Assembly: GCA_038496675.1 (NCBI GenBank)
Contig: CM076662.1
Span: forward strand, 17,393,285 to 17,457,284
DNA length: 64,000 nucleotides
Direction: 5' to 3'
Origin: Rachycentron canadum
Lineage: Eukaryota > Chordata > Actinopteri > Carangiformes > Rachycentridae
Shown here in pieces: positions 38,132 through 51,554 of the stretch; the first letter of the stretch is position 1; each line of letters begins with the position of its first letter. Under the pieces are notes generated by a model that did no database searches, was not told the DNA's origin, and was given only the letters and a program-made list of their open reading frames with translations. A program made the translations under genes and the position numbers.

Positions 38132-41100
38132 GTGAGGCCAAAAAATACAATTACTTACAGAGCACCTCTGGGATTTTGGGAAATGTTACCCAATTTGTTG
38201 CTGTGTCAATGTTTCAAAACCAGTTCATATATGATCTTATAGTGTTTGTGAATAACATGCAACACAAATAAACGTAAAAACCTAAACCACAAAAATCACA
38301 AAGAGATTTTCTCCAACTTCTATAAAACAACGAGAACAAATGAATTCATTCATATTCTACTGTGAAATATACTGTAAGGGGAATAATGTCTTGGTTGGAC
38401 CTAGACTCATGAAACATACCTCGTAAACATCTAATGTCAAGAGAAACCAAATTTGTGTCTGCGATGTCTAATGTAACTTTTCACACCTTCTACAACTTTA
38501 CAACTGTTAAAATAGTTTTCTTTGCCTGTAGGTGACAAAATCAATAACATTGAATTGGTACATTGTGGTGACATTAGCTGCTTTGCATCTAAAGATAACA
38601 CCTCTGTTACAGCTAAAAGAGCTAACGGCTGAAAAACAAGGTTCACTTTCATTGCAGGCTCTTTACAAAGCCCCAACACAATGACAGTCTCATACAACAA
38701 AGAACAAAAGTGCCCCACTTCAATAAAGAGAGATAGAGATACTGAAATTTACAACAATCATGTAAAAAGAGTGGTCAAAGCAGTTCAAGCTGTCTATTCA
38801 TTCAGGGTTTTTTTTTATTATTATTATTTTATTACCATTGGCGTCAGTTTGTTGAATTTGAGTTTGCTCCTGATTTACTCTTAAATAGAAAACATTTCAA
38901 AAAGATTCCTAATTTTACAAATCACCCCCTACATACAATAAATAGCCATCAGGGCTCCATTGTTGGTAAAGTTGCATTGTGTTTTCTCTAATGCCTCACT
39001 GCATGTAAAGGCAAATAACTGCAGCTCACAATTGCCCAACATATATCATTGCCAATTTACTTAGGCAATTATTTTCTATAGTAGACAAAGCCCTCTATGC
39101 TTCCATTGTTTGCCCCTATAGATCTTCATTAAGATTTTTGGCATATGGACATTAATAGTCTCTTTTCTAAGTAATGTATTCTACAGTGGGCACCTGGATC
39201 AATTAAAGCTGCGCATACTCTTTAAGCTTTACATGTAACAGAAAAACTGATCAAACCTGTGAACCAAATGAAAAACAACATGTTCAACTCTTCTCATCTT
39301 GCTGTGTGGAACAGCTGTGCGTCACAATAATGGATATGATTTATAGTTTGCTGAAAACTGCCCCTGCACATGGTTAACTCTATAACTACTTGTTTATTCA
39401 GCCTAATTCTCATTCCAAATGCTCTGCAAGCTTCTTAATCCATCAGCAACACAGATTGATATCGTGTGTGAAGCAGAGTGGCACCTTAAATTTGCACCAT
39501 TATATTGCTGTTACACTGTGGGCCAGTCAAACTCAAACATGTACATAAACACTTTGAGAATGCCTGATGATATTGTACAAATTGCCCTTCTCACAACATT
39601 AACCAGCTAAATTCCCATGCTGTACTAGGATGCCAACTCGGGGAACAAAACAAACCCAGGCTCAGCAGTTTCCCAGGCTAATGCTGTTTGGTGTCCAGAG
39701 AAATGCTGATGAAAATGAGATTTTTCTCCCTTCCCTGCCCAGGGTATAACCCCCGCTTCCCACTGTGAAGGTCACCAGCTCTTTCATTTTTAGGCAGGCT
39801 GATAGGGATGAATGGCCCTACCTGTGCGGCCTTCGGAGCCAGGCGCAGCTTCTGTAGGGGTCTTGCCCCTTGGCCACCCTGCCGGTCACAGTCAGGGAGA
39901 CTGATGGCCCCGGTCCCTGAAGTGTGTTTGAGGAAGCAGCTCTTGATCTTGTCCTGCTCTCTGCTGGTCCTCCCCACTGACAGGCTGGGTCTCAGCAGAG
40001 CTCCTAATTGAACGGTTAAGACTCACAGGGCTGTGTGATACATCACTGTTGATACAGACAGGCCCAGGGACTCGCTTCCCCTTTCCCTGCACTGCTGTCT
40101 GGAGGCGCTAATGAAAATCTGTGGCCACTTTAGAGCACTGTCTCTCACATAATTATTCATAGCCATGCCTTGGTCACTTCGCAAACTGAGCAATGTTTCT
40201 GATGACAAAGGATGTTTTAATTCAATCTTCTGTAAAATGGGGAATGTATAATGCAAGGACGCCATCAATTCAATTCAGAAGCAGGAGGAAGAAAGGGATA
40301 GCCTTGAAAGGTTTTCTTTCCCATGAAGCACTTTCATTACTTTCCTAGTGAACATCAAAAGAATGTCTTATCCAAGGCTCTGTGATTGCTTTCGGGGGTT
40401 ATTTGTGGGTTTCAAGGGTTTGCAGAGTGATTCTACCAACATTTTGCTTTTGCAAATCCTCATGTCTTTGGACTGTCAAATTTTACAACTTGTTACAATT
40501 TGTTATTTTCCTCTTTTCCTACTGGCCAAAATGACTTGCCAAACACTTTTGAACAGAAAAAGAGAAAAGCATTTGGTAACTGCGCTCCTTTCCATGAGAA
40601 ATTTGTGTCTGTGTGAAGTTGTTTACCACTTCAGAGTGCTCCATGCTTGGTAAGTGCTACTTGAAGGAAGACAGTGTAATATCAGGTGATGCCCTAGGAT
40701 CACAGCAGGGTGCTCCACATTTCAGCAACACTATTGAGAGTCCATCTCACACAGAGAAACCATTTCCAGCCCACACTAGGAAGGCAGATAGGCAACTCTT
40801 AAACAACTACTCTGCAGTCTGATACTTCACATACTTCATATCTGTGTTGGGAAAGTATTTGCTGGAATTTTTCTGTCTTCACACTGTACTCTGCTTTGGG
40901 TTAAGACAATCACAGGGAAATCTGTTTTTGTTGTAGCAACATCTTAAAGCACACATATGGGATACTTTCTTGCCCCAATAAGACAACTGTTCAACCCACA
41001 GAAGCCTGATGACAGTTAGATTTGTCACTTAAACAATGTCTAAACCAATCAACTCAACTCAATTATTGACTGAGTCAGACTGAGGTCTCTGAATGGTATG

Positions 41101-44100
41101 TTTCTTTCCACGCAGCTCTTGTTTATGATGTAGCAGCGATAATTTCATATTAGTTTCTATGGTAGATGAACAGTCTGTACTATGTGCTTTAGCTCCACCC
41201 TATGGCCTTTGCTGTCCCACTGGCTCGCAGGCGCTTTAAAAATGGAAGTACATGATGTCCATGTTGGGTCCAAACACCTGCTCAGACTCCATACTCTGCC
41301 AACTCCACATCTCCATCTATAAGTTGTCTCCATCTGCGCTCTGGCACCATGTGGGTGTAGTCTCATCTGTTTGTTTTTACTTTGCCATTCTGTTGCACTG
41401 AGTGCTATTAAACACAAGGGAATCAGCGTTAATCAGGGATCAGCCTTCGTTTAAACAGTCGTTTATAACAGTGGAGAGCAGGGAGGAGCCGCGCAATTAA
41501 TGTGCACCCACACCAAGGTTGGTTATTTGCATTCAGCCTCCTGGTTAATTTGTGAAAGACCATGTCTGTTTTGATGCAAATGAGAATCGCATCATCTGGC
41601 AACATGGAAGAAGTAGTGGATGTGTAGAATCACTTTGTCGATAACACAACGTGGTCAGTATATGTTTTTTAATAAATCTGCGTATTCAGAAAGCTCATTT
41701 TCATAAAGATAGAATAAAAAAAAAAATTGAATATTGACCCTCCTGCAAAATGCTAGATGAAGATTAGAGAACCTAGCTTTGGGTAATGGGTAGAATTATC
41801 CTTTAAAGGCTCTCTACATGGTGTCATTTAACAAAATACAAATAAAGAGTCAGGTTTGCAGTTATGGTACAGTGTAACCTGTGGACGTTATTGGAAACGG
41901 ATCAAGATACATTGTGAGGAAAGTGTTGATTCTGTGTAGGTCTCAATGCATAAATTCAATCTGATTAGTATGTTTAAAGCCAGACTTTGAAAACTTTCTT
42001 GCTCACACACGCAAATATTAGAAACTAGCATTGTGGTCATCATTCAAATCATACAACCATATGTTGCTTCTTTTAAACCTTGCAAAGTAGTGACTAATGA
42101 TCAGACTGATTAATGTAACTTAAAGCAATTCCATTCTTTCTACCATTGTTCACCTGTCAACAGGCGCTTTAAAAAGTACCATTTACGCTATAAAGGGGCT
42201 TTTTTCCAATGTATTTTTAATTTGTCAAGACACACTTCACTTTGATAGACCAGAAAATTGGCCTGACGTAAGGACAGTTAGGACTCTGTGCCCCTTGCAT
42301 TAAGTTTGAAAGTGTTCCACTCTGAGGCGCTTGTGTCAGGTTGTAGCTCACTTAAATCCAGAGACCAAATTTCAATTTAGTAAACTATAGTGAAACAAAA
42401 TAGCGAAACTCTTCCAGACGTTCTGAAAATACGGGTAGTGTAAAAAAAAAAAAAAAAAAAACTGACACTGGCAGCCGTGCAGTTTTGTTAAAGGGCATAA
42501 GTGTTAGCCTGGTAACCCAGTTAGCGCCATCAGTTTACATTATTTCCGGGTGCACTTAAGTGCGTCAGTATATTTCTCCTTGCTAATTCTTGCCTCACCG
42601 AGCCATAACATTTTACTAACAAAGGGAGAATGATGACCTGTCAGCTATAACAACAGTTTTTCCCCCCTTTATCGCCCCATTCACGTCTGTCTACAGATCA
42701 AACTGCTTCAGTAAGGTCTAACCCTTAATGATTGGTGCTGCTTTTTGTGTGTGTGTTTTTTTTTTTTTCTTAGGCTGAGATGGAGCTGATCTGTCTTCCT
42801 GGGTCTAAAGGGAAAAGACATTGTTTGCTGGGATTTGATGGGTCTAATTAATACTGTTGTTGCCTTGAGCAGTAAATAGAACCTCACCTCTTCACCCCAC
42901 TATCTCAGATAACATTGGTCTTGTTTGCCACCCACAATAGGTGGCAGTCATGTGACCTATAGGGTTTATATATCACCCATGGCACTGCAAATGAAAAGCA
43001 TTGGTTTGAGGCCCATTGAATTTGTGTTCTATTGTAAGTCATAGAAAACAGCGTAGATTGAGTTTGAGGTATGTGGAAAGGTTATAGGAGATCCACAATA
43101 AAAGTCTTTTTTTTATTGCAAACGGTGGAAGTAGAATGGCGAATTGTATTCTATGACATTGGCTCCGCAAAAGGCAATTTGTGTTCTTCTCAAGGACACA
43201 TCCTCAAACAAACTGCTGTTGGAAAGGAAAAAGACAGAGTGAGAGAGTCTCTGCATTTATCGCCGTTTCATTATTATTATTTCCCTCATCTGCATCTCTC
43301 CATCTATCCGTTCCCCAAACACACAGGAACTGACACTCGGAGAACAGATGTGCACAAAAAAAAATACTCTGGTGACATCCACATAAACTTAGTCTCGACT
43401 GGAGCTGCCTCTTCTGTTACTCGCAAACAATTATCACTGACTTTGTTTGCATCCTCAACTCTTGAGCCTCAGGAGAACGATAAATAGCAGTAGTTCAGTC
43501 AGTTAGTCAGTCTTGGGAAGATCCTTTTTTTTTCAGCTGTTTTTAAATTTGAACTGAAATGCTTCTCAAGGTCTTTAAATGTTTCTATTCTCCATGTTTA
43601 ATTATTCATGGTCTATCTGCTGTAATTTTTGTCACAGATTTTCTCCATCCTTTTGCTGAATTATAGATGTCCCATTCCCCTTGCTAGGCGTCCAGGAAGC
43701 ACTCATTCAGTCTGGTTGTATAACTCTTAACTCAAGAACATTTCTGCGTCTCCTCCTCAGTTAAAGGACGGGAATGTCAGGAAGGCTGCGATTTATTCCC
43801 TATAATTCCCCCACCTAGATGGCTAGATCTTAGATCTCATATATCTCCTAAGTAGGTGGCTCAGAAAACACAGCAGCCATTTCACAAAGTCAAGCGCTTC
43901 ACTTTGATTTACACTCTAGGTAACACCCTGAGTTGAGTGCGACACATGCAGGTTTTTGGCGACAAATGACAATGCCACGCAGGCCATCTGGGGGGTGTTG
44001 AAGTTGAAGAATCACCTTGGTAACCTCCCACCGCTCCTGTAGAGATTGTGTCCCCGTCGGTAAATGAGGGCTTGTGTTCTTCTCGTTTGTAAGCCCGAAC

Positions 44101-45411
44101 CACAGGCGTTTTCCCCAGGAACATAAAAGACAAAGCCTGTTCTGGCAGTAGAGATGGCTGTCTGTCCGTGTGTATATGTGTTAAGACAGATTTTACCTGT
44201 CACTCTGACCCCAATCACCACACAGCATATTGGTGGAAATGAAAGATTGATTTAACCAGTTCCACCTGCCTCTGCTCTTCCCGTCAACCTGGCCGCCCAT
44301 TTGTTTTCATCTGGTCAGTGGACTTGTGCTTCCATTCACCCTTTGCCCCTGAGACACACTTGCTACATTTGTTTTTTTAATCCCTCTAAATGGTCAGTGA
44401 TAGAAAAAAAATGGCTACTGAATTTTATACCCTGCTACTTGATTGATTTATTTATTCCCTCTCAATTTTTTGAAGACAAGTCAACCAACAAGTGCCACAT
44501 CTGATGTTTTGCACCTGCAGCTTCTTGGTATCTGAAGCAAATATCACCTCAAATGCTTTGCAAATGTTTTCTGCAGGATAGTACCTACTTCATTCCCACC
44601 CTGTTAAATGCTACCACCGTGATAAATTAACTGTAGAACCCCTTTTAGCTTACTGCAATGCCGAGTATATTACAAAACATGATAGAAGTAAGTAACTATT
44701 ATTAATTCATGAAATGACCAGCTCCATGCAAATGTACAATATATGTGAATTGTCAGGCATGGTAGTGCATGACTTCACAGAGAATGGTGTGCTTTGCTTT
44801 AGTGCTGTGATACAAAGGCAGTAAACGATACCCACTAATTTTCTGTGTGTTTTAACCCCTACCACCCAATTCATGCATTGTTCTCAGTGTCTCAAATCAA
44901 ACAGGAACACACAAACAGCGTCACTGCTGTTCTTTCAATTAATCCCTCAAAGCATCTCTCTAATAGGACAACACATTCAGAAATGAAGCAAACAAAAGGA
45001 ACCTTCTAATTTAGGATTATGTGTCACACTCATGAAATGTGAATATTTTGATTGTTGTCAAACAAAAAAGAACTGCTAAGGCCTAAATAGCGCCACATGA
45101 CTTTTGTCAATGCATATTTGCCAAAGTGTGTCTTTAAGCAAGAAAAAAAAAAGGGTGGATGAGAAAGGTTTGAATACCAAGCAGAAACACACCAGAATTC
45201 AAAGGGTTAAATGTTGCTCTTCAATAAGAAATTGACATATATGTTCAAAAACTTCAGCATATGGTGGTCGATCATGAGCAGAGACGAGCACCCACTTGGT
45301 ATGACTTGACAGCCTTTAGTCTTGTCATGCTTTACCGTCCTATGTTGGTGAAGTATGTCTTACTTTCCCTCTGATACTTTCTCTCTCCCTCTCTATTCAG
45401 TGCTCAATTCA

Positions 45412-45725
45412 GTTTGATTCAATTTTATTTATATATTGCCAAATCATAAATATATTACCTCAAGGCACTTTACATAGTAAGGTCAAGTAAGGTATTACAG
45501 AGGGAAACCCAACAGTTCCCAACATCAACAAACAGTTGGCGACAGTGGAAAAACTCCCTTTTAATAGGAAGCAACCTCCAATTGGACTCAGGGTGGGTGG
45601 CTGTCTGTCTCAACCAGTCGGGTTGAGAGGAAAGAGATAGGGGGAAGAGAGGGTAAGTAGAGGCAAGGGGAGATATATAAGAGAGAGACCGGCGCCGGAA
45701 GCAGGAAGGCATTCACCCATTCATC
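45412..45725. repeat. Widespread percomorph interspersed repeat
   Basis: Ordered blocks are 'tcaattttatttatatattg', 'ccaaatcataaatatattac', 'ctcaaggcactttacatagt', 'gagggaaacccaacagttcc', 'caaacagttggcgacagtgg', 'aaaaactcccttttaatagg', 'aagcaacctccaattg' and 'gagagagaccgg'. They match, with divergence, a very common teleost repeat ('tttatttatata.cgccaaatcaca...tcaaggcactttata...ggcgacagtgg.aggaaaaactccctttta'). No coding frame is maintained. Ends are approximate. Confidence 0.75.
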
Positions 45726-48700
45726 TCCGCCCCTACAGCTCCCGGGTGTTCATCAGACAAGGTGGCAGTCCAGCCCGGTCCAGCACCAACGCTCATTCTG
45801 TGGTTTCAATTCGATTCAGCATGTTGGAGGTGCCCTCCGCCCCTCATCCTTACCAATCATGGCAGTCCCATTTATCACAAGGCCTATATAGAAGGGCTTG
45901 ATAGAGTGAGTGGCGACCACCACCATTCAATAAATCCTTGTGATTATCCACGCCTCCAAGGTGTATGGGCAAAGTGCCTGTGTGTGTGTATGTGTCCTGA
46001 GCCTGTGGGCATTTGTCTCTGACTTTGTAATGGCTGTAGAGGTTGACGTTGGAACACAAGAGGTCCATGTACAGTGTCTTTTAAGTGCTATCAATTATAA
46101 CGTGCATGCTTCAACCCCTTCGCCTGGTTTGACCTGTTGCTTTTGATGGCAACAAAAACTTTGGCACTTCCGCCCTCCCCCTACTTGTCTCATCGCTTTC
46201 TTTCTCAACCCCCCCTACCCACCCATCCACCCACACATGACTCCCTCCGCCTCTCCCTCTTAACCCCCTCCTTCCTCTCTTTGTTCCTCCAGAGGATTGC
46301 ATGGAGGAGCACTCTAGGAGGGTGATGGAGCTTTGATTGTCGGTTATCAAAAGCTATCATTACAGCTCGCTTCTGCGGGATATGAAAATGATTTCCTAAG
46401 TGTAAAACCCATGTCATTACCTCAATGGCCTCTGTGCTATCACTGAGATGTAATAGAAAGAGGCAAACAAATGTGTTCGCCTCCCATCCCACCCAGCTCA
46501 AACAGAACAGAGGGAAAAACACACAGCAATGGAGAGATAAGTGATGGCAATACCAGGCCTCACTGCCTGGAATGGAACACTTTACATGAAAACAGCCCTC
46601 CGACCAGGATTTAATCTTCACCGTTGTCATGTTGTTTTGGTACTGTCTATAACAAAGGTGCCTGAGTGTGACAAGCCTGGGCTGACATTCTCCACCAAGG
46701 AATCTGACAGTCTACATGCCAGCCGATGGAAGTTGAGGCATTTCTTTTTTTTTTTCTTCTCCAAACAACAGCCCCCTCCTCCTCCTCCTCCTCAACCTGA
46801 GCTCTGTTTCATCCCAGTGAGACAGTGGCTGTGCTCAGAGGCCACATTGACTTGCTGGGGGTATCTAATCATTTGGGAATTAGTCGTGTCCCCACCACTA
46901 CCCACCGCCTCCTGGTTCTGTCTGCCGAACAGGGAGAAGGGAGTGCCAGCACCAGGCTTTTCTGTTCTCAACTGACGCGGATCTGATAAAGATCCTGGCT
47001 TTCCGAATGATTACGCAAAAGACCATAAACATACTAGAAAACGCACATTGTTCCCCCTTATATTCACACACACACACACACACGGACGCCACACACTTCT
47101 CTTACATTAAAGTGGCTGTGCTCCGGACATGCCCATTTTGTTTCCTTTCATCCAGGACTAATGTCTCGCTCTACCCAGGGGCTAAGTGCACCATTTGAAG
47201 CCCCCTCTAGGACAGACGGCTGCAACATGCGGTTATTTGTTGTTTTTGTTTTCACGTTTTGGGAAATCATGCTATCACTTCAGCCGCAGTGGCACGCATG
47301 CAGGTCCCATTCAAATTAACAAGAGGCAATAATGTGCTGATAATTTCTAAGAACATTATTTAAATGTCATGCTGTAATGACATTAAAAAAAAAAAAAATC
47401 ACTAATAGTTCAATGTAAATGTCAAATTCAAATTATTCAATTACATCAGCGAGTGCGGGGCAGGTGATAATTTGTCCACCGCTTGGAATACCAATCTGGC
47501 ACTGACTGGAGCTCATCTGTGTGCCCTGGCGTAAGATAGACCTCAGTAATTTCCTGCTCCAAGGGATGCTTTCATAGCCATTATTATAACTCTATTCCAC
47601 TAGAAATATCTGCCATAGTGGAGAGATATTAGAATCATATTTTCAGTACTTTCACCCCAACGTCGCCCTCGGTGTACAATCGCTTGTGAGAAGTGTAAAA
47701 AAACAAATGGTATGGATTTCAAGCTGTAGTCCTGTTATTCCTTGTTGTGATTTGTGCTTGTGCTTTTGATACTGAGCCTCTTACTGCTTGGTCAATAAAA
47801 CACAACTAGCAGTTACAGTAGACTGGGGTAATAGGCTCATCTCATCAGCTGTCATTCATGGGCCTATTTGAAAACGGCTGCACAGCCTCCATCTACGCAC
47901 AAAAGGATTTTTAAAGCATACCAGCCATTCAGCGCGACCTGTTCATTTCAGATTAAGAGAGAGGGAGAGGAGGGTACAGGGTGTTTTTCTTTTTTTCCTC
48001 TTCCCTCCTTTTTCAAAGTCAACCATGACCGGCCTCTGAAATGGATGAGGCACCTTGTTGTTCATGCAAACAGATGATGTCATTCTGAGTCATGGGGTAC
48101 AAGTTGTGATTGGGCGTCCACTACACATCCTCACATTTTACTGCCTCCCTCAGACAGCTGGCATTTGCACTACAGGGAGCCAATGGGGCAACAAACAATT
48201 AGCCTTTTCTCAACAAAACCCAAGGGACAGGCCATAGAATAGTCATAGGAGCTGTTTGCTAAATGGCCAATATTCTTTTATGTACCCCTGCTGTGACTGT
48301 TGGTACACCAGCAAAAATGTGTCTAATGTTATTACCACGTGCCAATAAAAGACACATTTAAATTTACATATGAATATATTGCTTTTCTTTTTTTTCTTCT
48401 TTTCTTTATTTGGTATGGTCCACTTCTCTTCCCAATCCCATTTTCCCCAAGTGCTTCCCATTCTTCTTGGCATCTCTCCATTGGCCAGCATTAGAGTGCA
48501 GCAGACCTGTGGATCTGTGGATCTGTGATGCTCCACAAAGATGGGAGGGTGACATTCTCCTTGAATGCTTCTCCAGAAATGAGACTTCCCTCCTAGCTGC
48601 TTGTGCTCGTCTGCTTGTGATTCACACTTTGGTGCATTTGTCACTTTGAGAGCATCTGGTTTAATTTGATTTCTGTGCATGGCCACCCTGCAATTCTCTG

Positions 48701-50211
48701 TGCTTTTAGTGTAACCGTTGCCTACTGAGTGCGGCCAACAGATAGTTCCGCAAATAAAGGGGTTTAAACTTCTATTTTCTAGATGGCTTTCCCAACATTG
48801 CCACCGATTTGAAAAGGCCTGTTTGCCCTCGCCAATTCTGCCCAGTTATGTGTTAGATTCTCTTTTATTTTTGGACTGATGAAATTTGTTTCAAATGGTG
48901 GACCGCTTTCTGAATTATTCCATTTATCAACATAGTTTTTCAAGTTTGGTGGAGCTGGCTTACTTATTGTCTGTTAGGGTATGTACTTTGCACATACTCT
49001 GAATGTTTGACGCTACAGCTAATCACTTCGAAGGTAGATGTCTTGCATACCAGTCTCCACCAAAGATGAACATTTCTTTCAAATTTTAACAATCAGAGAA
49101 GGTCAGTGCTGCCAGAAGCCTCTTTTATCAAAGGTGCCACACAAATTTAAAGAAGTACTCCAATTCAGCATTTCAGAAGAAGGTTTCTCAAAGAATATTT
49201 AATGCACTTTGGCAAGTCATAGCCATCTGTAAAACCTCTCAATCAGTCAAAATTATTACTTTCTTCGGCTTTTGTGTGAATTTTTGTAAAAGATGATTGA
49301 CATTCAGGCTCTGTCAAGGACTTAGGTGATTTGTTTGCGTGGACCTATCGTGAAAATTCCTTCCTAAACAGAAGCTAATTGCCATTATTCTTCCTTTACA
49401 AAAGACATTTCTCCATTTTCTTACACTGTATTTTATCATTTGCAGGCCTCCGTGTGTGCATCATGTAGTATACGCTGCACATTGCTATCCCTTCCCCCAT
49501 CTGTCTTCAACAGCTCTTTTTCTGCCTCTCTCAGGCCCTTATAATGCTATTTCATCTGCTCTATGAAAGCGCCGGAGAGATCACATCCGTTGTTTCTGTA
49601 TCTAAGTGTTCCATCTTTCATTCAACTAGCAGGTTTTCTCCTTCATTTTTTCTCAGTTTTTTCTTGCATTATCCTCCCTGACTTGTTCAAGCTTCTGTCT
49701 TCTATCATATGTCACGTCACTACATAATTTCCTGAAAAAAAAAAAAAAAACATTAACTTCTGTCTTGTTTCTCCTGTGGCACTACACAGGATTTCATCTT
49801 GTATTTCTCGAAGTTAATTTGAACGGATTCTCAATTGATCATTTGGCTGTTATATTTCAGGAAGAAGACGTAGGAACGTTTAGGGACATGGCATCAGCGG
49901 TTGCCAACAGTGTTGTCTGCAGATTTGTGCTTGTTTGTCATGTCCTTTGCACAGTCTGTAGAAATGAACAACATGCTGGAACTCCAGTCCAGTCTCCCCC
50001 CCATGCACCTCCAGAATGTTAAACATGGCTGCTGTGGCTGCCTCTGAATTGCTGGACTGTGTCTCCTGGGGAACAGGGAAATTGAGCCCTGGCTCTTCCT
50101 AATAGGTGGTAAAGTGTTAAGTTCCAGAGAAATGGACTGCGAATTTAACCTGGAATGGAAATTGATCCCATTACTTCGTGCTTGGGCTGCTTTCCTCCCG
50201 TAGGAAAGGAA

Positions 50212-50214
<3 letters not shown>

Positions 50215-50257
<43 letters not shown>

Positions 50258-50485
50258 AAGAGGGGAAAATAGATGGGGGGTGGGGGGGGGACAGGGAGAA
50301 AAGATGAGGTGAAAAAGAGAGCGGGAAATAGAAAATGGGGAAGCCACAGAAAAAGAGATGGACCGACAGAGGAAATGGGGAAAGGGAATGGAAAGAAAAG
50401 ACACGGAGGGAGAGGAGGTAGAAGGAAAGAGAGAGAGAAAATGGAGAAAGTAGAAGAGAAAAAGCAAAGGAGACACAGTGTATGT
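50215..50485. repeat. (GA)21 and long purine-rich tract
   Basis: 42 bp of alternating GA (50215-50256) lead into more than 200 nt that are mostly purine on the plus strand, with a G-rich block at 50275-50290 and repeated gagaaa/ggaaag units. The complementary strand gives a spurious serine/leucine-rich frame (50171-50647), which I reject as coding. The tract ends about 560 nt before exon 8. Confidence 0.9.
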
Positions 50486-51044
50486 GATTAGAGGTGATAG
50501 GATGGCGGTGGGGGTTGTGTCCTGCCTGGATTGACAGGCTGGCTGACTCTGTATCAGTGTGGTGCTAATAGCTGACCGCCACTGGGTAAGATGGAAAAGA
50601 GAGAGGAAAAGGCAGAGGACAAGGTAGAAGGAGCAGAAGAACGGCACGCTCTGAAGGGATGATACACCTCCTGCTGAGGGTTTCTACCAACAGACCTGTG
50701 GTGTCTTGGTGTGTGCAGCTGCTGTGAGACCTAGTTAGCAACGGTGATGGGATGTGGCAATGCTCAGTATCAGGCTGTGGCTTTGAAATTTGAAAAATAT
50801 TTTCTGGGAATAAGAACTCCAAACAGAGGGAATAGTATTTCAATATGAATAAATGTATTGACTGGGTCTTGAATGTTATGAAAAATCTGGTAGTACATTT
50901 TTTTGCCCTAAAGGAACACCGGTATCTCTGTGCCCTGGCATGGACCTTAGTCATTTCCTTGATTTTATTGAAACTATCATTTCATATGGCCTAATTGATT
51001 ATCCTGATGTATGCTCACACTCCTCTCTCTGTCCATCACACCAG

Positions 51045-51353
51045 AGCCCATGCACGGCCCACGAAAGCTGGAAGTAGTGGACATCCAGTCTAAGCAGGTG
51101 ACGGTGCGCTGGGAGCCTCTGGGCTACAATGTGACCCGTTGCCACAGCTACAACCTGACCGTCCAGTACCGCTCCAGGGTGGCCGGCAAGGATGAGACCC
51201 GGGAGGAGGTGTGTTATGACACCCAGAGCCGCGATCCTCAGCACACCATCCACAACTTGACGCCCTTCACTAACCTCAGCGTTAAGCTAGTGCTGCGCAA
51301 TCCAGAGGGGGTCAAGGAGAGCACAGAGCTCGAGGTTCAGACCGATGAAGATG
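51045..51353 (+). CDS. ptprm: ptprm exon 8: fibronectin type III repeat 2
   Basis: Exon of 309 nt, acceptor 'gtccatcacaccag', donor GTAAGT, entry phase 1 and exit phase 1. It encodes residues 355-457: PMHGPRKLEVVDIQSKQVTV, RWEPLGYNVTRCHSYNLTVQ, EEVCYDT, PQHTIHNLTPFTNLSVKL, RNPEG and VQTDED. Four sequons are visible (NVT, NLT, NLT, NLS). The RCHSYNLTV block is shared across the family; GPRKLEVV and QHTI.NL are PTPRM-like. The second cysteine lies in EVCYDT; as I remember the mammalian protein, it lies about 20 residues earlier (HYCYQ). The G|AG junction codon gives glutamate where mammals have aspartate. Confidence 0.96.
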
Positions 51354-51554
51354 GTAAGTGTGATGGAGGCTTGAAACACAATTACAACACAAGTTACACA
51401 AGAGCCACTAATCTTATATTAGTTAACTAAGAAATAGATAAAAAAGTGAAATACAACCATCCCACCCAGCATAAAAATAATCAAAACTAACTTATAATAT
51501 TGATTTAACTTTTTAAATAAATAAATCATAAATAATAAAATAAGTAAATATATT

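Larger units (their letters stand above)
38132..51044 (+). other. ptprm: ptprm intron 7 (12.9 kb)
   Basis: GTGAGG...CCAG intron, the largest complete one here. It holds a G+C-richer segment (39740-40130), a teleost repeat (45412-45725), a CA run (47065-47083), a CCT run near 46779-46793 and a long purine tract beginning with (GA)21 (50215-50485). Two copies of the 15-mer caggcgctttaaaaa occur at 41228 and 42161. A strong-looking acceptor (T-run plus TTAG ending at 42773) leads into an immediate stop in the required phase, so I do not call an exon there. No other gene is supported. Confidence 0.9.

Noticed and set aside
42760..42850. Strong-looking splice acceptor (T-run then TTAG)
   Set aside because: In the phase required by exon 7 the sequence after the AG meets a stop codon at once (GC then TGA), and no good donor follows nearby. 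At most a poison exon; no evidence for use.
46541..46975. 144-residue open frame in intron 7
   Set aside because: It passes through a T-run and a CCT run; low complexity and no domain.
50171..50647. 158-residue minus-strand frame rich in Ser, Leu and Phe
   Set aside because: It is the translation of the purine-rich tract's complement; the apparent length comes from low stop-codon density in (TC)n-type sequence.
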